From Clostridiales bacterium COT073_COT-073 (GTDB taxonomy: Bacteria; Bacillota; Clostridia; Lachnospirales; Vallitaleaceae): a stretch of DNA of 64,000 nt. The notes beneath the pieces are model-generated. The model was not told where the DNA came from and did no database searches. It worked only from the letters and a program-made list of their open reading frames with translations. The translations under genes and the position numbers were made by a program. Location of the stretch: assembly GCA_003858485.1 (NCBI GenBank), contig RQYD01000011.1, forward strand, positions 1 through 64,000. Reading direction: 5' to 3'. Positions 10,401 to 20,952 of this stretch are shown in pieces (positions within the stretch are counted from its first letter, which is position 1; each line of letters starts with the position of its first letter).

Positions 10401-10599
10401 CCTTGATATGATTCGCAAACGTAAGGTTCAATTTGTCATTAATACCTTTACCGAAGTTCATAAGGATAAAATTACGGATGGCTTTTTGATCCGCCGTGAA
10501 TCAGTAGAAAATAATATTCCCTGTATTACTTCCTTGGATACGGCCGGAGCCATTTTGAAGGTCTTGGAATCCAGGAGCTTTTCGGTCGAGGCTTATTAA
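7420..10599 (+). CDS. carB: carbamoyl-phosphate synthase large subunit
   Basis: Makes carbamoyl phosphate from bicarbonate, two ATP and ammonia. The 1059-residue protein has the expected two homologous halves. The first begins with [20 protein letters not shown] (residues 8-27) and the second with [18 protein letters not shown] near residue 550. Each has an ATP-grasp module with metal ligands in [11 protein letters not shown] and EVNPRSSRT, followed by the C-terminal allosteric (MGS-like) domain. Length and motifs look intact. ATG follows AGGAGGAAG, ten bases after carA. Because its partner CarA looks inactive as a glutaminase, free ammonia is the likely nitrogen source. Confidence 0.96.
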   Translation: MPKRNDIKKILVIGSGPIVIGQAAEFDYAGTQACQALREEGISVILINSNPATIMTDREMADKVYMEPISLEFCKRILRKERPDAILPSLGGQTGLNMALELYEDGILRELQVEILGTDMEAIKKAEDREEFRSLMQEIGEPVPPSLIAEDVEAAVGFAGEIGYPIIVRPAFTLGGTGGGICKNEEELRVVVENGLSLSPVGQCLIEMSIAGWKEIEFEVMRDANDTAIAVCSMENFDPVGIHTGDSIVVAPCQTLTDKEMQMMKNSALKIIRALKIEGGCNVQLALNPNSFQYYVIEVNPRVSRSSALASKATGYPIAKIASKIALGYHLDEIINPVTKVSYCCVEPTIDYIALKIPRFAFDKFNSANRKLGTQMKATGEVMSLGRSFEEALLKAVRSLEIKANHIELPKYRQQEDSELVRILERAEDERIFVIYELLKRGYTQKYIHDKTGIDLFFLGKIGYILEMEKLLVNEDLQEHLYHAKRMGFADSYIAKLTKCSEDEILALRKQLKIFPVYKMVDTCAAEFASDTPYFYSTYETENESVKSGRKSIVVLGSGPIRIGQGVEFDYATVHCVWSIKKMGYEAIIINNNPETVSTDFTISDKLYFEPLTIEDVMHVIDLEKPEGVIVQFGGQTAINLAAGLAERGVKILGTSLESIDLAEDRDRFEKRLQELSIPMPIGEVTGSSDQALALAEKVGYPVLCRPSYVLGGRNMEIIHSDTELKEYMERVMAETEGSPVLVDKYVTGIEVEVDAICDSENVCIPGILEHIERAGVHSGDSMAVCPPVNLSAEVKARIVEYTEKIGRGLNIIGLYNIQFVVTKEQEVYVLEVNPRSSRTVPFLSKITGIAMADAACQAICGRDLKTQNVPLGLFPELSGYAVKMPVFSFSKLRKVDISLGPEMKSTGEVIGRDKDLNKALYKAMIAAGFKMPDYGTVLFTIGDRDKTEALRIARGFAAIGYQIAATDGTQSYLAENGVDAVVVDKIGAQKNTVLDMIRKRKVQFVINTFTEVHKDKITDGFLIRRESVENNIPCITSLDTAGAILKVLESRSFSVEAY

Positions 10600-10837
10600 A
10601 ATACTTATTATTACAGCCCTTGACCGGGAATTTTCTGCCAACAGTGAAACAACTGCCTCCGGATATTTCACGGAAAATGATTTACCGGACTTGGCAACCG
10701 CAAAGTGGGCATATTTATTTTGTGGCGCTTCACCGTCAGACAGGGAGTACCGCAGGTGCAGCAAATGCGGTGTATTTGCTCTGATGGTGGAAGTTTCCCG
10801 ACAAATCTAAATTTATTTAGAAAGGAATAGCAGAAAA
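10600..10837 (+). other. intercistronic region without a recognised gene
   Basis: The 238 bases between carB and pyrK are unusually long for this compact operon. One frame stays open from 10598 to 10807 (about 70 codons) and encodes a CxxC pair, but it has no start codon with a ribosome binding site and I recognise no homology. It could be the remnant of a lost gene. A weak ribosome binding site (GAAAGGAA) for pyrK lies at the end. Confidence 0.4.
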
Positions 10838-12497
<1,660 letters not shown>

Positions 12498-12632
12498 AAG
12501 TTGTTTAAATCATGCTATACCTTATAAAATGGATAATAAAGCCTCTGTGCCATCCCTGACAAGATATCTTTCAGGAAAAGAATAAACCCCGCAGTATTAT
12601 GCAGCAGAAAACATTGTGAAAGATTTTTTAAT

Positions 12633-12675
12633 GCGGAACAATCAAAAAGACGGTTAAGTTTTTTGATTGTTCCGC
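12633..12675. terminator. bidirectional hairpin after the pyr operon
   Basis: A perfect 16-base inverted repeat beginning GCGGAACAATC with an 11-base loop. It has A-runs and T-runs at the loop-proximal ends of its arms and lies between the convergent pyrD and TPR-protein genes, so it can stop transcription from both sides. The 135 bases between pyrD and the hairpin hold nothing recognisable. Confidence 0.7.
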
Positions 12676-12709
12676 TTAAATTTTCGTGCAGATTCATCAA
12701 ACTTTTCCG

Positions 12710-13363
12710 TTATACAGGATTCGTCGACAGCAATGCTTTTATTTCCTCAATTGCATATTGAGAGGACAGACTTCCTTCTTTTTCAAAGGCATGAATGGCT
12801 TTTTCAAAGTATTTTCCGGCTGCCTGGCTTTCGGCGGAATCCCTTAATATTTCAGCCATTCCCCGGTAGTTACAGGCCATGGTTATGAGGTCATTTGATT
12901 GTTCTGCATAATTGATTGCCCTCTGCATTTCTGCTTTTGCCTTTTCGTATTCCTTGCGTTTGGACAGGATATATGCTTTTTCATATAAGTTTGTGGCAAT
13001 CCGATGAAAGTCGTTGGGAAAATTTTCCAGGATGATGTCTGATTCCAAATCAAAAAGTTCCAAAGCTTTGCCATAGTTTTGGGCCATGCGTTCGACCATC
13101 CCTTGCTGATGCAGATAAATATGTTTATCTTCAGGATTTTGAGCGGTGTGCAGCAGATCTTCGGCGAATTTTCTGGCGCTGTCATATTTTTCGGCGAAGG
13201 ATTCTACATAAATCAGCCCCATCAAAATGGAACTATATTTTTGAACATCCGCCTGATCGACATTGTCAAGACATTCCAGATAAAGCATTTCTGATTGTTT
13301 TAAGTCACCTTTTTCAAATAATTCCCAGGCCTTTGTAAGTTTAGCTTCGAAAGTATGATTCAT
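12710..13363 (-). CDS. tetratricopeptide-repeat protein of unknown role
   Basis: A soluble, all-helical protein of 217 residues with several degenerate 34-residue TPR units (for example AKAWELFEKGDLKQSEMLYLE near the N-terminus and AGKYFEKAIHAFEKEG near the C-terminus). Such proteins are scaffolds. There is no enzymatic domain and no signal peptide. The ATG at 13363 has an AAGGAGA-like site upstream. It lies 11 bases after the stop of the chimeric membrane-protein gene and in the same direction, so the two may be co-transcribed. Confidence 0.7.
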   Translation of the reverse strand: MNHTFEAKLTKAWELFEKGDLKQSEMLYLECLDNVDQADVQKYSSILMGLIYVESFAEKYDSARKFAEDLLHTAQNPEDKHIYLHQQGMVERMAQNYGKALELFDLESDIILENFPNDFHRIATNLYEKAYILSKRKEYEKAKAEMQRAINYAEQSNDLITMACNYRGMAEILRDSAESQAAGKYFEKAIHAFEKEGSLSSQYAIEEIKALLSTNPV

Positions 13364-13374
13364 GGTATTTCTCC

Positions 13375-13857
13375 TTATTGTTTTTTATGTGATTCATAAA
13401 ATTCTTTTACATCACCTGCCAGAATATCAATCCATTCTTTACTATCTACTAAAGAGCCTTTCTCCGACTGGTAGCACAATCGCACATAAGACAAGGGCTC
13501 GTCTGAAGTGTTATTCTTAGAGTGTCCGCCTCCTGCCATTAAATAGAAATGCTCATTGATAGGATAAAGATGGATAGATAGACCGGAGCCAATATCTCTG
13601 CCATGCGCATAGGGGCTAAGGTCTGCCCAAAAGATAGTTTCTTTTTGCGATAAAGAATAAACGTCCTCTATAGTCAATGGTCTGGGTTCAGAATCTGCCT
13701 CTTTTAGTACAAACCAAAAGAGTAATATCAAAAGTAATGCGGCGGTCAGCATAATGCCGGCCCATATCTTAGCGCCATTTTTTTGAAATTCTTCAGCGAT
13801 TACTTTTCCGATACCGGATGCCGCTCCGGTAATGACAGCTACTTTGTTTTTAAACAT
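13375..13857 (-). CDS. membrane-anchored protein fused to a short-chain dehydrogenase N-terminal fragment
   Basis: The first 30 or so residues (start ATG at 13857 behind AAGGAGA) read as the nucleotide-binding beginning of a short-chain dehydrogenase, with VAVITGAASGIGK and an EEFQKNGAK helix. After GAK the sequence switches abruptly to a hydrophobic segment (IMLTAALLLILLFWFVL) and then a roughly 100-residue domain that I do not recognise. The dehydrogenase part is far too short to be an enzyme. The gene probably arose by recombination between an SDR gene and a small membrane-protein gene; total length is 160 residues. Whether the product inserts correctly into the membrane is uncertain. Confidence 0.6.
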   Translation of the reverse strand: MFKNKVAVITGAASGIGKVIAEEFQKNGAKIWAGIMLTAALLLILLFWFVLKEADSEPRPLTIEDVYSLSQKETIFWADLSPYAHGRDIGSGLSIHLYPINEHFYLMAGGGHSKNNTSDEPLSYVRLCYQSEKGSLVDSKEWIDILAGDVKEFYESHKKQ

Positions 13858-13924
13858 TATGTTCTCCTTTTGTTTTCCTTTATTTTTGGGGTTTTTATAA
13901 AAAAGTATAATGCCATCTTTCGTA

Positions 13925-13959
13925 ATCAAAACCTTCTATGCAAGCATAGTGGTTTTGAT
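13925..13959. repeat. palindrome upstream of the chimeric gene
   Basis: ATCAAAACC (13925-13933) pairs with GGTTTTGAT (13951-13959), with an inner CTATGC/GCATAG pair. It sits upstream of the chimeric gene on the minus strand and could be an operator or a hairpin; no T-run adjoins it. Confidence 0.45.
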
Positions 13960-14010
13960 ACTTCAGATGTCGCACTCGTGCTTTTTCACGGATATTATAT
14001 CATAAAAAGT

Positions 14011-14060
14011 ATGAGTGAGCCAAAAATTATTTCGTAATTTTTGGTCGTGAGGACACTCAT
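14011..14060. repeat. nested inverted repeat upstream of the BlaI/BlaR1 pair
   Basis: Outer arms ATGAGTG / CACTCAT enclose a perfect ten-base stem CCAAAAATTA / TAATTTTTGG with a five-base loop. It has no T-run. This is part of the gene-free stretch 13858-14237, which otherwise holds a tandem duplication and the promoter and operators of the next operon. Confidence 0.5.
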
Positions 14061-14093
14061 ATAGTTTGCCCATAATTATAGTTTGCCCATAAT
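14060..14093. repeat. perfect 17-base tandem duplication
   Basis: TATAGTTTGCCCATAAT occurs twice without interruption (14060-14076 and 14077-14093), about 75 bases before the BlaI-type promoter. It may be a slippage duplication. Confidence 0.8.
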
Positions 14094-14168
14094 CAGACTT
14101 GGAAGCTACCGCTTTCAACGGTTTCTTTGCTTAGCCTGATTTAAACTTTCTGAGTTTTTCTTTTATTA

Positions 14169-14197
14169 TTGACAAAAAATGACTACTGTGATAGTAT
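14169..14197 (+). promoter_or_regulatory. promoter of the BlaI/BlaR1-type operon
   Basis: TTGACA (14169-14174), a 17-base spacer and TAGTAT (14192-14197). The -10 element overlaps the first predicted repressor operator, which fits repression by occlusion. Confidence 0.75.
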
Positions 14198-14220
14198 TTA
14201 TTTATAACTACTAGAATAGT
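14182..14220 (+). promoter_or_regulatory. two BlaI-type operators
   Basis: Two dyads of the form ACTA-N6-TAGT (14182-14195 and 14207-14220) start 25 bases apart, one over the -10 box and one just downstream. Paired dyads overlapping the promoter are how BlaI/MecI-family dimers repress their own operons. Confidence 0.65.
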
Positions 14221-14237
14221 CAAAAGAGGAGTGAAAT

Positions 14238-14597
14238 ATGAATGTCAAATTATTCGACTCTGAGTTAAAAGTGATGGAAGTCTTATGGAAAGAGGGAGAT
14301 ATGACGGCCGGACAGTTGGCTAAAATTCTAAATGAGCAAGTTGGCTGGAATCGCAATACTACCTATACTATTATTAAAAAACTGGTGGAAAAGGAAGCTA
14401 TCAGGCGATATGAGCCTAATTTTACTTGTAGGGCTTTAATTAGCAAGCAGAATGTGCAAAAACAAGAAGTTAAGGAGCTTTTTGGAAAGCTTTTTGATAA
14501 TTCGGCGGAAGCCTTTTTATCGGCTTTTTTTAGCAGTCGTAAGTTAAGCCCGGAAGAAATTGATGGTTTAAAAGAAATTGTGGAAAAATTAAAGTGA
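14238..14597 (+). CDS. BlaI/MecI-family transcriptional repressor
   Basis: A winged-helix DNA-binding protein of 119 residues. The N-terminal half carries the family pattern ELKVMEVLWKEGDMTAGQLA and the recognition-helix region NRNTTYTIIKKLVEK; the C-terminal half is the dimerisation helix bundle. Such repressors are inactivated when the partner membrane peptidase signals. It is transcribed with the BlaR1-type gene 10 bases downstream and probably binds the two ACTA-N6-TAGT dyads upstream of itself. No beta-lactamase gene lies nearby, so the regulated stress is unknown. Confidence 0.9.
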   Translation: MNVKLFDSELKVMEVLWKEGDMTAGQLAKILNEQVGWNRNTTYTIIKKLVEKEAIRRYEPNFTCRALISKQNVQKQEVKELFGKLFDNSAEAFLSAFFSSRKLSPEEIDGLKEIVEKLK

Positions 14598-14607
14598 GGT
14601 GGCAAAC

Positions 14608-16386
14608 ATGAGCATTATTGCAATGAGTTTACAGGCAAGTGTTATGATCATCCTGATTTTAATTATGCGCAAGCTTTTATGGGAGAAACTCCCTAAACTG
14701 GCATTTCCTATTCTGTGGGGATTGGTTCTTTTTCGTTTGTTGGTTCCGATTTCCATGCCGTCGGCTTTTAGTATATACAATTTGTGGAAAGTGGAAGTAC
14801 CGGTAGGAGAACTCAAAAATATTATAGAGGCAGAGAGGAATATTTTAGAAAAAAATCAAGGACAAGTTACCCTGTTTATTCCAAATAGGCCTCATTCAAA
14901 TCAAGTGCTGAGTAGACAGGAAGACAAGGAGATGGATATTTGGCAGTATTGGAATATATTATGGCTTTTGGGGGTAATTTTAAATTTTTGTTTTTTCCTT
15001 ATAATATATTATCGAAATCAGAAAAAAATCAAACCCCTAAAATCAGTAGAAGTTGATGCCTGGATTATGGAATGGCAGAAACGGCATTCATTACTGCGGA
15101 GCATGAAAATACTGGAATCTTCTGCAATTAACACCCCCATTTCCTATGGGATTTTTAATCCCAAAATCATTTTACCACCAGATTTGGATCGACAAAATAA
15201 GACAAAGCTACATTATATTTTAACCCATGAATTTTGTCATATTAAAAGATGGGATGCATTGTGGAAATGGTTGATGGTAGTAGGAGTATGTTTACATTGG
15301 ATGAATCCATTGGTCTGGCTGATGATGTATTATTTTAATCGTGACTTGGAAGTGAGTTGTGATGAAATGGTACTTTCAAAGCTTGTGGGCGAACACCGGG
15401 CAGAATATGCATATTTTTTGCTGGAAATGGCACAGACAAAAGATAGTTTTTCACCAATGTATAATTATTTTAGTAAAAATGCAGCCAAAGAAAGGATTGT
15501 GGCTATTATGAAATATAAAAAATTAAAGTTTTCCCTAATCATGCTTAGTATCGGTTTAACGATATTGATGGGAATAATTTTTACCACATCTGCTAAACTA
15601 AACCAGTCAGCGCAGAAGCCCAATGCCACTCACAAAGAAAGTCCGGCTTTTTTACAGGAGTTGTTTCATGGTAATCGTATAAATACCACTTTAAATAATG
15701 AAGAAAAAGAAAATCTGATAAATTATTCCGAATCAGAATTGGAAAAGCTGGAAGCATTGCTATTACCGAAAAGACTATTTCCCAAAGGTACAGAAGCAGA
15801 CTATCGGTCATTGCTTTCCTTAAAAGAAGCATATCAGGACAAGTTTTTACTTGAATTTAATCAGGAAATTTCTAATTGGGCAGATGAAAATGAGGGCAGC
15901 AGTGACCGAATAATGACGGACATTATCTGGAATGATATTCCTGATTATCTGACACAGGATGAGAAGGATTTTATTTGGCATACTTTTTACTATTCAGGTA
16001 CGGAAATCGCTGCTCTTAACCGAGCAAAATATACAGACAGTGCAGTAAGTAATCCTATCATTGATCTTGAATTATCAAAAACAAATGATGCCGAAAGAAT
16101 GTGGATAAATATTAATCTTAGCTTTTCCTATCAGATGTTTTATCATTTATCTTCCCATAGAATCACAGTATTGGAACGGGATGAAGCAGTTAGCGGTTTT
16201 ATTGGTGAAGTCCTGCATGTATGGGAAAAAATGACAAATGAAGAAGCCTTAGCATTTTCAGAGAAGCAGGAGAATATAGATAGCTGGCTGGAAGCTCTAT
16301 GTCAAAAGTATAGTAATGAAAAAATAAAGTTTAGTATAACTCATGCCAGAATTCAAAAAATTAATGAAGAACATCTGCAAAATTAA
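14608..16386 (+). CDS. BlaR1-type M56 membrane metallopeptidase sensor
   Basis: A 592-residue membrane protein with several hydrophobic helices in the first 130 residues, a zinc-protease motif HEFCH (207-211) and ligand region DLEVSCDEMVLSKL, then a further membrane helix near residue 310. The C-terminal 260 residues face the exterior but do not show the SxxK/penicillin-binding sensor of BlaR1; they are Glu/Lys-rich and I do not recognise them. The protein is expected to cleave, or trigger cleavage of, the BlaI-like repressor. ATG at 14608 is chosen from GAGGTGG upstream; a frame extending to 14599 is less likely. The inducing signal is unknown. Confidence 0.85.
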   Translation: MSIIAMSLQASVMIILILIMRKLLWEKLPKLAFPILWGLVLFRLLVPISMPSAFSIYNLWKVEVPVGELKNIIEAERNILEKNQGQVTLFIPNRPHSNQVLSRQEDKEMDIWQYWNILWLLGVILNFCFFLIIYYRNQKKIKPLKSVEVDAWIMEWQKRHSLLRSMKILESSAINTPISYGIFNPKIILPPDLDRQNKTKLHYILTHEFCHIKRWDALWKWLMVVGVCLHWMNPLVWLMMYYFNRDLEVSCDEMVLSKLVGEHRAEYAYFLLEMAQTKDSFSPMYNYFSKNAAKERIVAIMKYKKLKFSLIMLSIGLTILMGIIFTTSAKLNQSAQKPNATHKESPAFLQELFHGNRINTTLNNEEKENLINYSESELEKLEALLLPKRLFPKGTEADYRSLLSLKEAYQDKFLLEFNQEISNWADENEGSSDRIMTDIIWNDIPDYLTQDEKDFIWHTFYYSGTEIAALNRAKYTDSAVSNPIIDLELSKTNDAERMWININLSFSYQMFYHLSSHRITVLERDEAVSGFIGEVLHVWEKMTNEEALAFSEKQENIDSWLEALCQKYSNEKIKFSITHARIQKINEEHLQN

Positions 16387-16428
16387 GAAATTTATCAGAT
16401 AGTTTGCATACTATTTACCTCTCATATG

Positions 16429-16487
16429 CTCTATTCATAAAACAGATTCCGAAATGCAAGCATTTTCCACCTGCTTTATGAATAGAG
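16429..16487. repeat. long-loop inverted repeat after the BlaR1-type gene
   Basis: Perfect 13-base arms CTCTATTCATAAA and TTTATGAATAGAG are separated by 33 bases. No T-run follows, so it is not a standard terminator. The bases after it (GGGCACTCACAGTTT) recall the CACTCATATAGTTT sequence that follows the inverted repeat upstream of the operon. Confidence 0.5.
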
Positions 16488-16594
16488 GGCACTCACAGTT
16501 TATTCGCTAAAAAAATAAATAGTTGTTTAATTTAAAGAAAAGAGATATACTGTATATACATTATATAATCATCAAAAAATGAGAGGTAATATGG

Positions 16595-18886
16595 ATGAAG
16601 CATAAAAATATTTTGTTAAATCATATGTTCCGGTATTTTTTAGGGTTTTTGCTGATTTTTATATGTAGTGTTTCTGTTGCCCTGGTAGCATCGAAAGTTA
16701 TTGAAAAATATATCCTGGAAAGAAGTGAATTAAAGGTTCAGGAAGGAATAAAAAAAATACAGGAAACATTTACAAAACTGGATCTGATAACACAAATCAT
16801 TTCTAAAAACGAAGCATTTACTATGATTGCATATCAAAATGGAGCAATTCCCAAAGAACGTGTTACGAAATTAAAGACAGCCAATCGTTTGTTTAATGAA
16901 GTTGGGCTTACCACAGAGAGCAGTCCATATATGTTTGCTTTGTTTCAAAATAATGATATTTATTTATCAAATAGTCAATCTAGTTTTGATTTTAATAAAT
17001 ATTATAATCAATTCCTATCTCTGCAGATAACCGAAAATACTGCCTTCAATAGTGATCAACTAAAAAATTTTTTATTTGAACAACATGTCAATCATAAAAA
17101 AATAATTCCATTAAATAGTAGTTCCTATATTTATAATGGAAAACAACAGGTCCTCAACTCACCATTATTGTATTTATCTCAATATAACTCCGGGACTCAT
17201 CCCTTATATGTTATTTGTTATTTGCTTGATAAAAATTATATTATCAGGCAAATTCTGATGCCGGAATTTAAAGATAATTCTTTTTTAAAGGTGGTGGACA
17301 GTAAAACCGGAGAAAACATACTGGAATATGGGGAAATTCCAATGGAGATTATTAAACTGGAAAACCGACAGAAAACGAATACGCACTACACAATTGCAAA
17401 TATAAATGAGAAATTACAATGGAAAGTTGTGATTGGGATACCACGTTCTTTTATCTATGAGCAGCTGCAACCAGTCCAACATATATTGTATCTTTTTTTA
17501 ATTGCCGGTTTGCTGCTGGTTGTTGGCTTGACAATTTATTTTAGTTTTTACCGTTACCGCAAATTAAAACAAGTATTATTTGCCTTTTCCAATATGGAAA
17601 CAAATACATTAAATGAAGAAACATCGGATGAATATCGGCTTTTGTTAGACCGTATATCTTACTTAAATAATCAGCGCAATCGTTATCGCCAGGATGCCGA
17701 ACAGTTGATCTATCAAAATGAAGCCATTTTACTGGAACATTTAATTATTTCAGGCATTCGGACAGCTGAAGAAAGAAGTGTTTTTGAAAGATGTTTTAAA
17801 AAGCAGCCTGAATTTTTTTGCGTAGCCCTGGTGCAGCTGCAAGAAAAAAATTATCCGGCTCAGGAAGCAATAACTTTGGAAATGGTGAATTTTTTTCAAA
17901 ATCAACATAACAAAAGGTTTGCTAATGTTTATACCGGAATATCGGATGAAATCTTTTTGTTTGAGATAGATCCTCAAAATGCTTCTAATGTTACAGAAAT
18001 TGAGGCATTATTTCATAAGCTGATTCGTGACATTACTGCTAAATATCATGTAACTGTTCATGTGGGCATTAGCGCTATTGGAACAGATATCACTAATATC
18101 AATAAATGTTATGAGCAAGCCAGACAAATGGTACAAGCGCAATATCGATACACAAACGAAAACATTATTATGGCATATGATATTTCCTTAAATGCTTTGT
18201 ATGAAAATCCTGTGAATTTGGATTTTTTAAACAGACTGTATCATTTATTGCTTTGTGGTCAAAAAGAAGATGCCATTATAGAAATTGTAAAATTAGAAAA
18301 CTATTTTATCCGCATGCCGTATTTATATGAGATCCAAAAAGAACAAGTTTATTATACAATTCGTAATACATTATATAGCGCCTGGCTGAATTTAAATTGT
18401 AAAGACAGATTTGAAAAAATAATTCCTCAATTTGACAAAACCATTGATAACAACGAGTATTTTGGATGTTTTAAAAAAGCCATTTGTCATTTGGATGATT
18501 TTATAATGAATAACAAAAAAAGTCAAAACGAAGAACTAAAGCTAAAAATAATTGAATATCTTCATGTTAATTACCATAATCCTGAATTATCGGCTTATAG
18601 TGTTAGTCGTGAAATGGGAATTTCGGAAAAATATTTATTTAGCTTTATTAAAGAACAAACTGGTGAAACATTTGCAAATTATTTGCTGAGTATTCGGATT
18701 GAAAAAGCCAAAGAATATTTGTCTAATAAAACTTTAAGCAATGAAAAAATTGCTGCTTTAACGGGATTTGGTTCTGTCAATACTTTTTACCGCAATTTCA
18801 AATCACAAATGGGGGTCAGCCCTAAAGTATATCAGGAGAAAAACAACTCTTCATCTTACGATTTGTTATATGACAGCATAAAATGA
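16595..18886 (+). CDS. membrane-bound AraC-family regulator of the oligosaccharide locus
   Basis: A 763-residue one-component sensor. One membrane helix lies near residues 12-35 and another near 293-315, bounding a roughly 260-residue extracytoplasmic sensor region. A cytoplasmic linker follows, and residues 650-750 form an AraC-type double helix-turn-helix (NPELSAYSVSREMGISEKYL and the second helix ending NTFYRNFKSQMGVSPKVYQ). This architecture is common beside oligosaccharide ABC importers in Firmicutes. ATG at 16595 follows AGAGGT. It precedes the lyase and importer genes by 100 bases and is likely their activator. Confidence 0.88.
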   Translation: MKHKNILLNHMFRYFLGFLLIFICSVSVALVASKVIEKYILERSELKVQEGIKKIQETFTKLDLITQIISKNEAFTMIAYQNGAIPKERVTKLKTANRLFNEVGLTTESSPYMFALFQNNDIYLSNSQSSFDFNKYYNQFLSLQITENTAFNSDQLKNFLFEQHVNHKKIIPLNSSSYIYNGKQQVLNSPLLYLSQYNSGTHPLYVICYLLDKNYIIRQILMPEFKDNSFLKVVDSKTGENILEYGEIPMEIIKLENRQKTNTHYTIANINEKLQWKVVIGIPRSFIYEQLQPVQHILYLFLIAGLLLVVGLTIYFSFYRYRKLKQVLFAFSNMETNTLNEETSDEYRLLLDRISYLNNQRNRYRQDAEQLIYQNEAILLEHLIISGIRTAEERSVFERCFKKQPEFFCVALVQLQEKNYPAQEAITLEMVNFFQNQHNKRFANVYTGISDEIFLFEIDPQNASNVTEIEALFHKLIRDITAKYHVTVHVGISAIGTDITNINKCYEQARQMVQAQYRYTNENIIMAYDISLNALYENPVNLDFLNRLYHLLLCGQKEDAIIEIVKLENYFIRMPYLYEIQKEQVYYTIRNTLYSAWLNLNCKDRFEKIIPQFDKTIDNNEYFGCFKKAICHLDDFIMNNKKSQNEELKLKIIEYLHVNYHNPELSAYSVSREMGISEKYLFSFIKEQTGETFANYLLSIRIEKAKEYLSNKTLSNEKIAALTGFGSVNTFYRNFKSQMGVSPKVYQEKNNSSSYDLLYDSIK

Positions 18887-18992
18887 GAGTGTTATTTCTT
18901 ACTGTATAACACTGAATAATGAAATTGAAACTTTCCTTTCATTCTTTTTACTTGATATAATCATAAATAAATATGTGAAAGGAGGCAGCTGC

Positions 18993-20939
18993 ATGAAAGA
19001 AAGTATTTTTTTTGATGAACATTTGGATTTGGATTATCCTGGTATGGAAGCTGTAAAACAAGCAGTCATTCAAAAGGATTATGAAACAGCCAAAAAAGAA
19101 TTTGCAAAATATATTCGTTCCTTTTTAAAACCGGATTTATTTTTTCAGATTCCCTATGAAGAACCGGAAAATATTTTTCGATATCCACAGGAAAGCGATA
19201 AAGAAGCCTGTGAACGAATTATTCATGAGCGGACAATGATATCGGTTGGTGTTCCTTGTCACTTTGATAAGAACAAACCAATTGATTGGCATGCCAATCC
19301 TACTGAAAATCAGTATAAAGAATGGACCTGGCAACTGAATCGTCATAATGAAATAAAAATGATGGCTCATGAATTTCGGCATAATCATGATCCGGAATAT
19401 GCCAAAACAGCAATTGATCTTATTCATTCCTGGATCAAACAAGCAATCTGTCCAGGCGATGTTTCCGGCCGGGAAACCAAAAGCTGGCGTACAATTGAAT
19501 GTGGAATTCGGATGGGGGCAAACTGGCCATATATTTTGTTTAGCTTTTTTGAGTCTGAATATTTTACCGATCAATTTTTATATGAGTGGTATGGATCTGT
19601 CTGGGAACATGGCAACCGACTGGTAAACCATAGCACACGTGGCAATTGGTTGATTATGGAAATGAATGGACTAGCTCATATTGGTATCTTATATCCGCAA
19701 TTTAAGCAATCCAAACTTTGGCTGGAAACTGCTTTTTACAGGTTAACCGAAGAATTAAAAAAACAATTTTATCCGGATGGTTTTCAATATGAGCTGACAA
19801 CTTGTTATCATGAGGTAGCCATCAATAATTATCAGCGTTTAATTGAAACAGCCAGGGCGTTTGCCGTGCCGGTTCCTGTGGAAATATTGGCTGTCCTGGA
19901 AAAAGCATATGAAATTCATATAAAATTAATGATGCCGGATGGAAAACTGCCGGATATTAATGATGGAAAAAATGACGACAGTCGGCTTTTATCGATTCCA
20001 AAACAAAGAATTATTAAAACTAATTCCGATTTAAACTGGTTGATTGATGGAAGGAAAACAGAGACAGAGCCATTGTATTTATCTTTGGCATTGCCTTATT
20101 CCGGATATTTTATTATGAGAAATTCCTGGCAGCCAAATGCAACCTGGGCTTTATTTGATGGTGCTCCGTTTGGGAGAAGCCATCAACATGAAGACAAACT
20201 TTCTCTTTTGATATATGCTAACAATCGCTTATTAATTACGGAAGGGGGGAATTATGCATATGATGACTCGGAAATGAGAAAATATGTTCTTTCAACCAGA
20301 GCACATAATACCATCCGGGTAGATGGTGGGGATCAAAATCGCCGTGAAAATTATCAATGGCATGATCATGAAATTAGTAAAAAGGCGAATTTAAAATGGA
20401 ACATCGGCACTAACTTTGATTATGCGGAAAGTTATTACAATGAGGCATATCAAGGGGTAACAGATGATTCTGTCATCCATCAGAGAAATGTTTATTTTGT
20501 TAAAAAAGCAAGTGATGAGATTGCGCCGTTTTTTATTGTGGTTGATCGTATAAGTGCTCAAAAAAATCATGTTTATCAATTGCTTTGGCATATTGATAGT
20601 GAGGTCATCGGCTATGATAATTCACGAGTCGAAACCAAAGATATGAATGTTTTATTGGTAGCAGATGATTTATCCGTTCAAATTATCTGTGGACAAACAG
20701 AACCTGAGTGGCAGGGATACATTGCCACCGGAACGGCGCAAGGAATGTACCGCCCGGTACCTTGTATTTCGGCTCAAACCACTGGTAACTCTAAAATGAT
20801 TGTAAGCATACTTTCACCGAATAAACCCAATGTGTGTAAAGCATCCTGGGCAGAAGCAGATGATGATTTGATTACCATTCATTTTTCAAACAATAGCAAA
20901 CTATGTTTGAGCGAAGAAGAAATGAAGTCAGATAAATAA
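18993..20939 (+). CDS. heparinase II/III-like polysaccharide lyase, cytoplasmic
   Basis: A 648-residue protein from ATG at 18993 behind AAAGGAGG. The N-terminal half looks like the alpha/alpha-toroid of uronate lyases (NSTRGNWLIMEMNGLAHIG near residue 215 and ELTTCYHEVAINNY near 270). The C-terminal half has the heparinase II/III beta-sandwich signature SHQHEDKLSLLIYA followed by EGGNYAYDD and RAHNTIRVDG. These His, Tyr and Asn residues match the elimination-type active site of the family. There is no signal peptide, so it should act on imported oligosaccharides. The substrate (alginate, heparin-like or another uronide) cannot be told from sequence alone. Confidence 0.82.
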   Translation: MKESIFFDEHLDLDYPGMEAVKQAVIQKDYETAKKEFAKYIRSFLKPDLFFQIPYEEPENIFRYPQESDKEACERIIHERTMISVGVPCHFDKNKPIDWHANPTENQYKEWTWQLNRHNEIKMMAHEFRHNHDPEYAKTAIDLIHSWIKQAICPGDVSGRETKSWRTIECGIRMGANWPYILFSFFESEYFTDQFLYEWYGSVWEHGNRLVNHSTRGNWLIMEMNGLAHIGILYPQFKQSKLWLETAFYRLTEELKKQFYPDGFQYELTTCYHEVAINNYQRLIETARAFAVPVPVEILAVLEKAYEIHIKLMMPDGKLPDINDGKNDDSRLLSIPKQRIIKTNSDLNWLIDGRKTETEPLYLSLALPYSGYFIMRNSWQPNATWALFDGAPFGRSHQHEDKLSLLIYANNRLLITEGGNYAYDDSEMRKYVLSTRAHNTIRVDGGDQNRRENYQWHDHEISKKANLKWNIGTNFDYAESYYNEAYQGVTDDSVIHQRNVYFVKKASDEIAPFFIVVDRISAQKNHVYQLLWHIDSEVIGYDNSRVETKDMNVLLVADDLSVQIICGQTEPEWQGYIATGTAQGMYRPVPCISAQTTGNSKMIVSILSPNKPNVCKASWAEADDDLITIHFSNNSKLCLSEEEMKSDK

Positions 20940-20952
20940 ATGGAGGAAAATT

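Noticed and set aside
10501-10764. 87-codon minus-strand frame over the carB end
   Set aside because: Antisense shadow of carB without a start signal.
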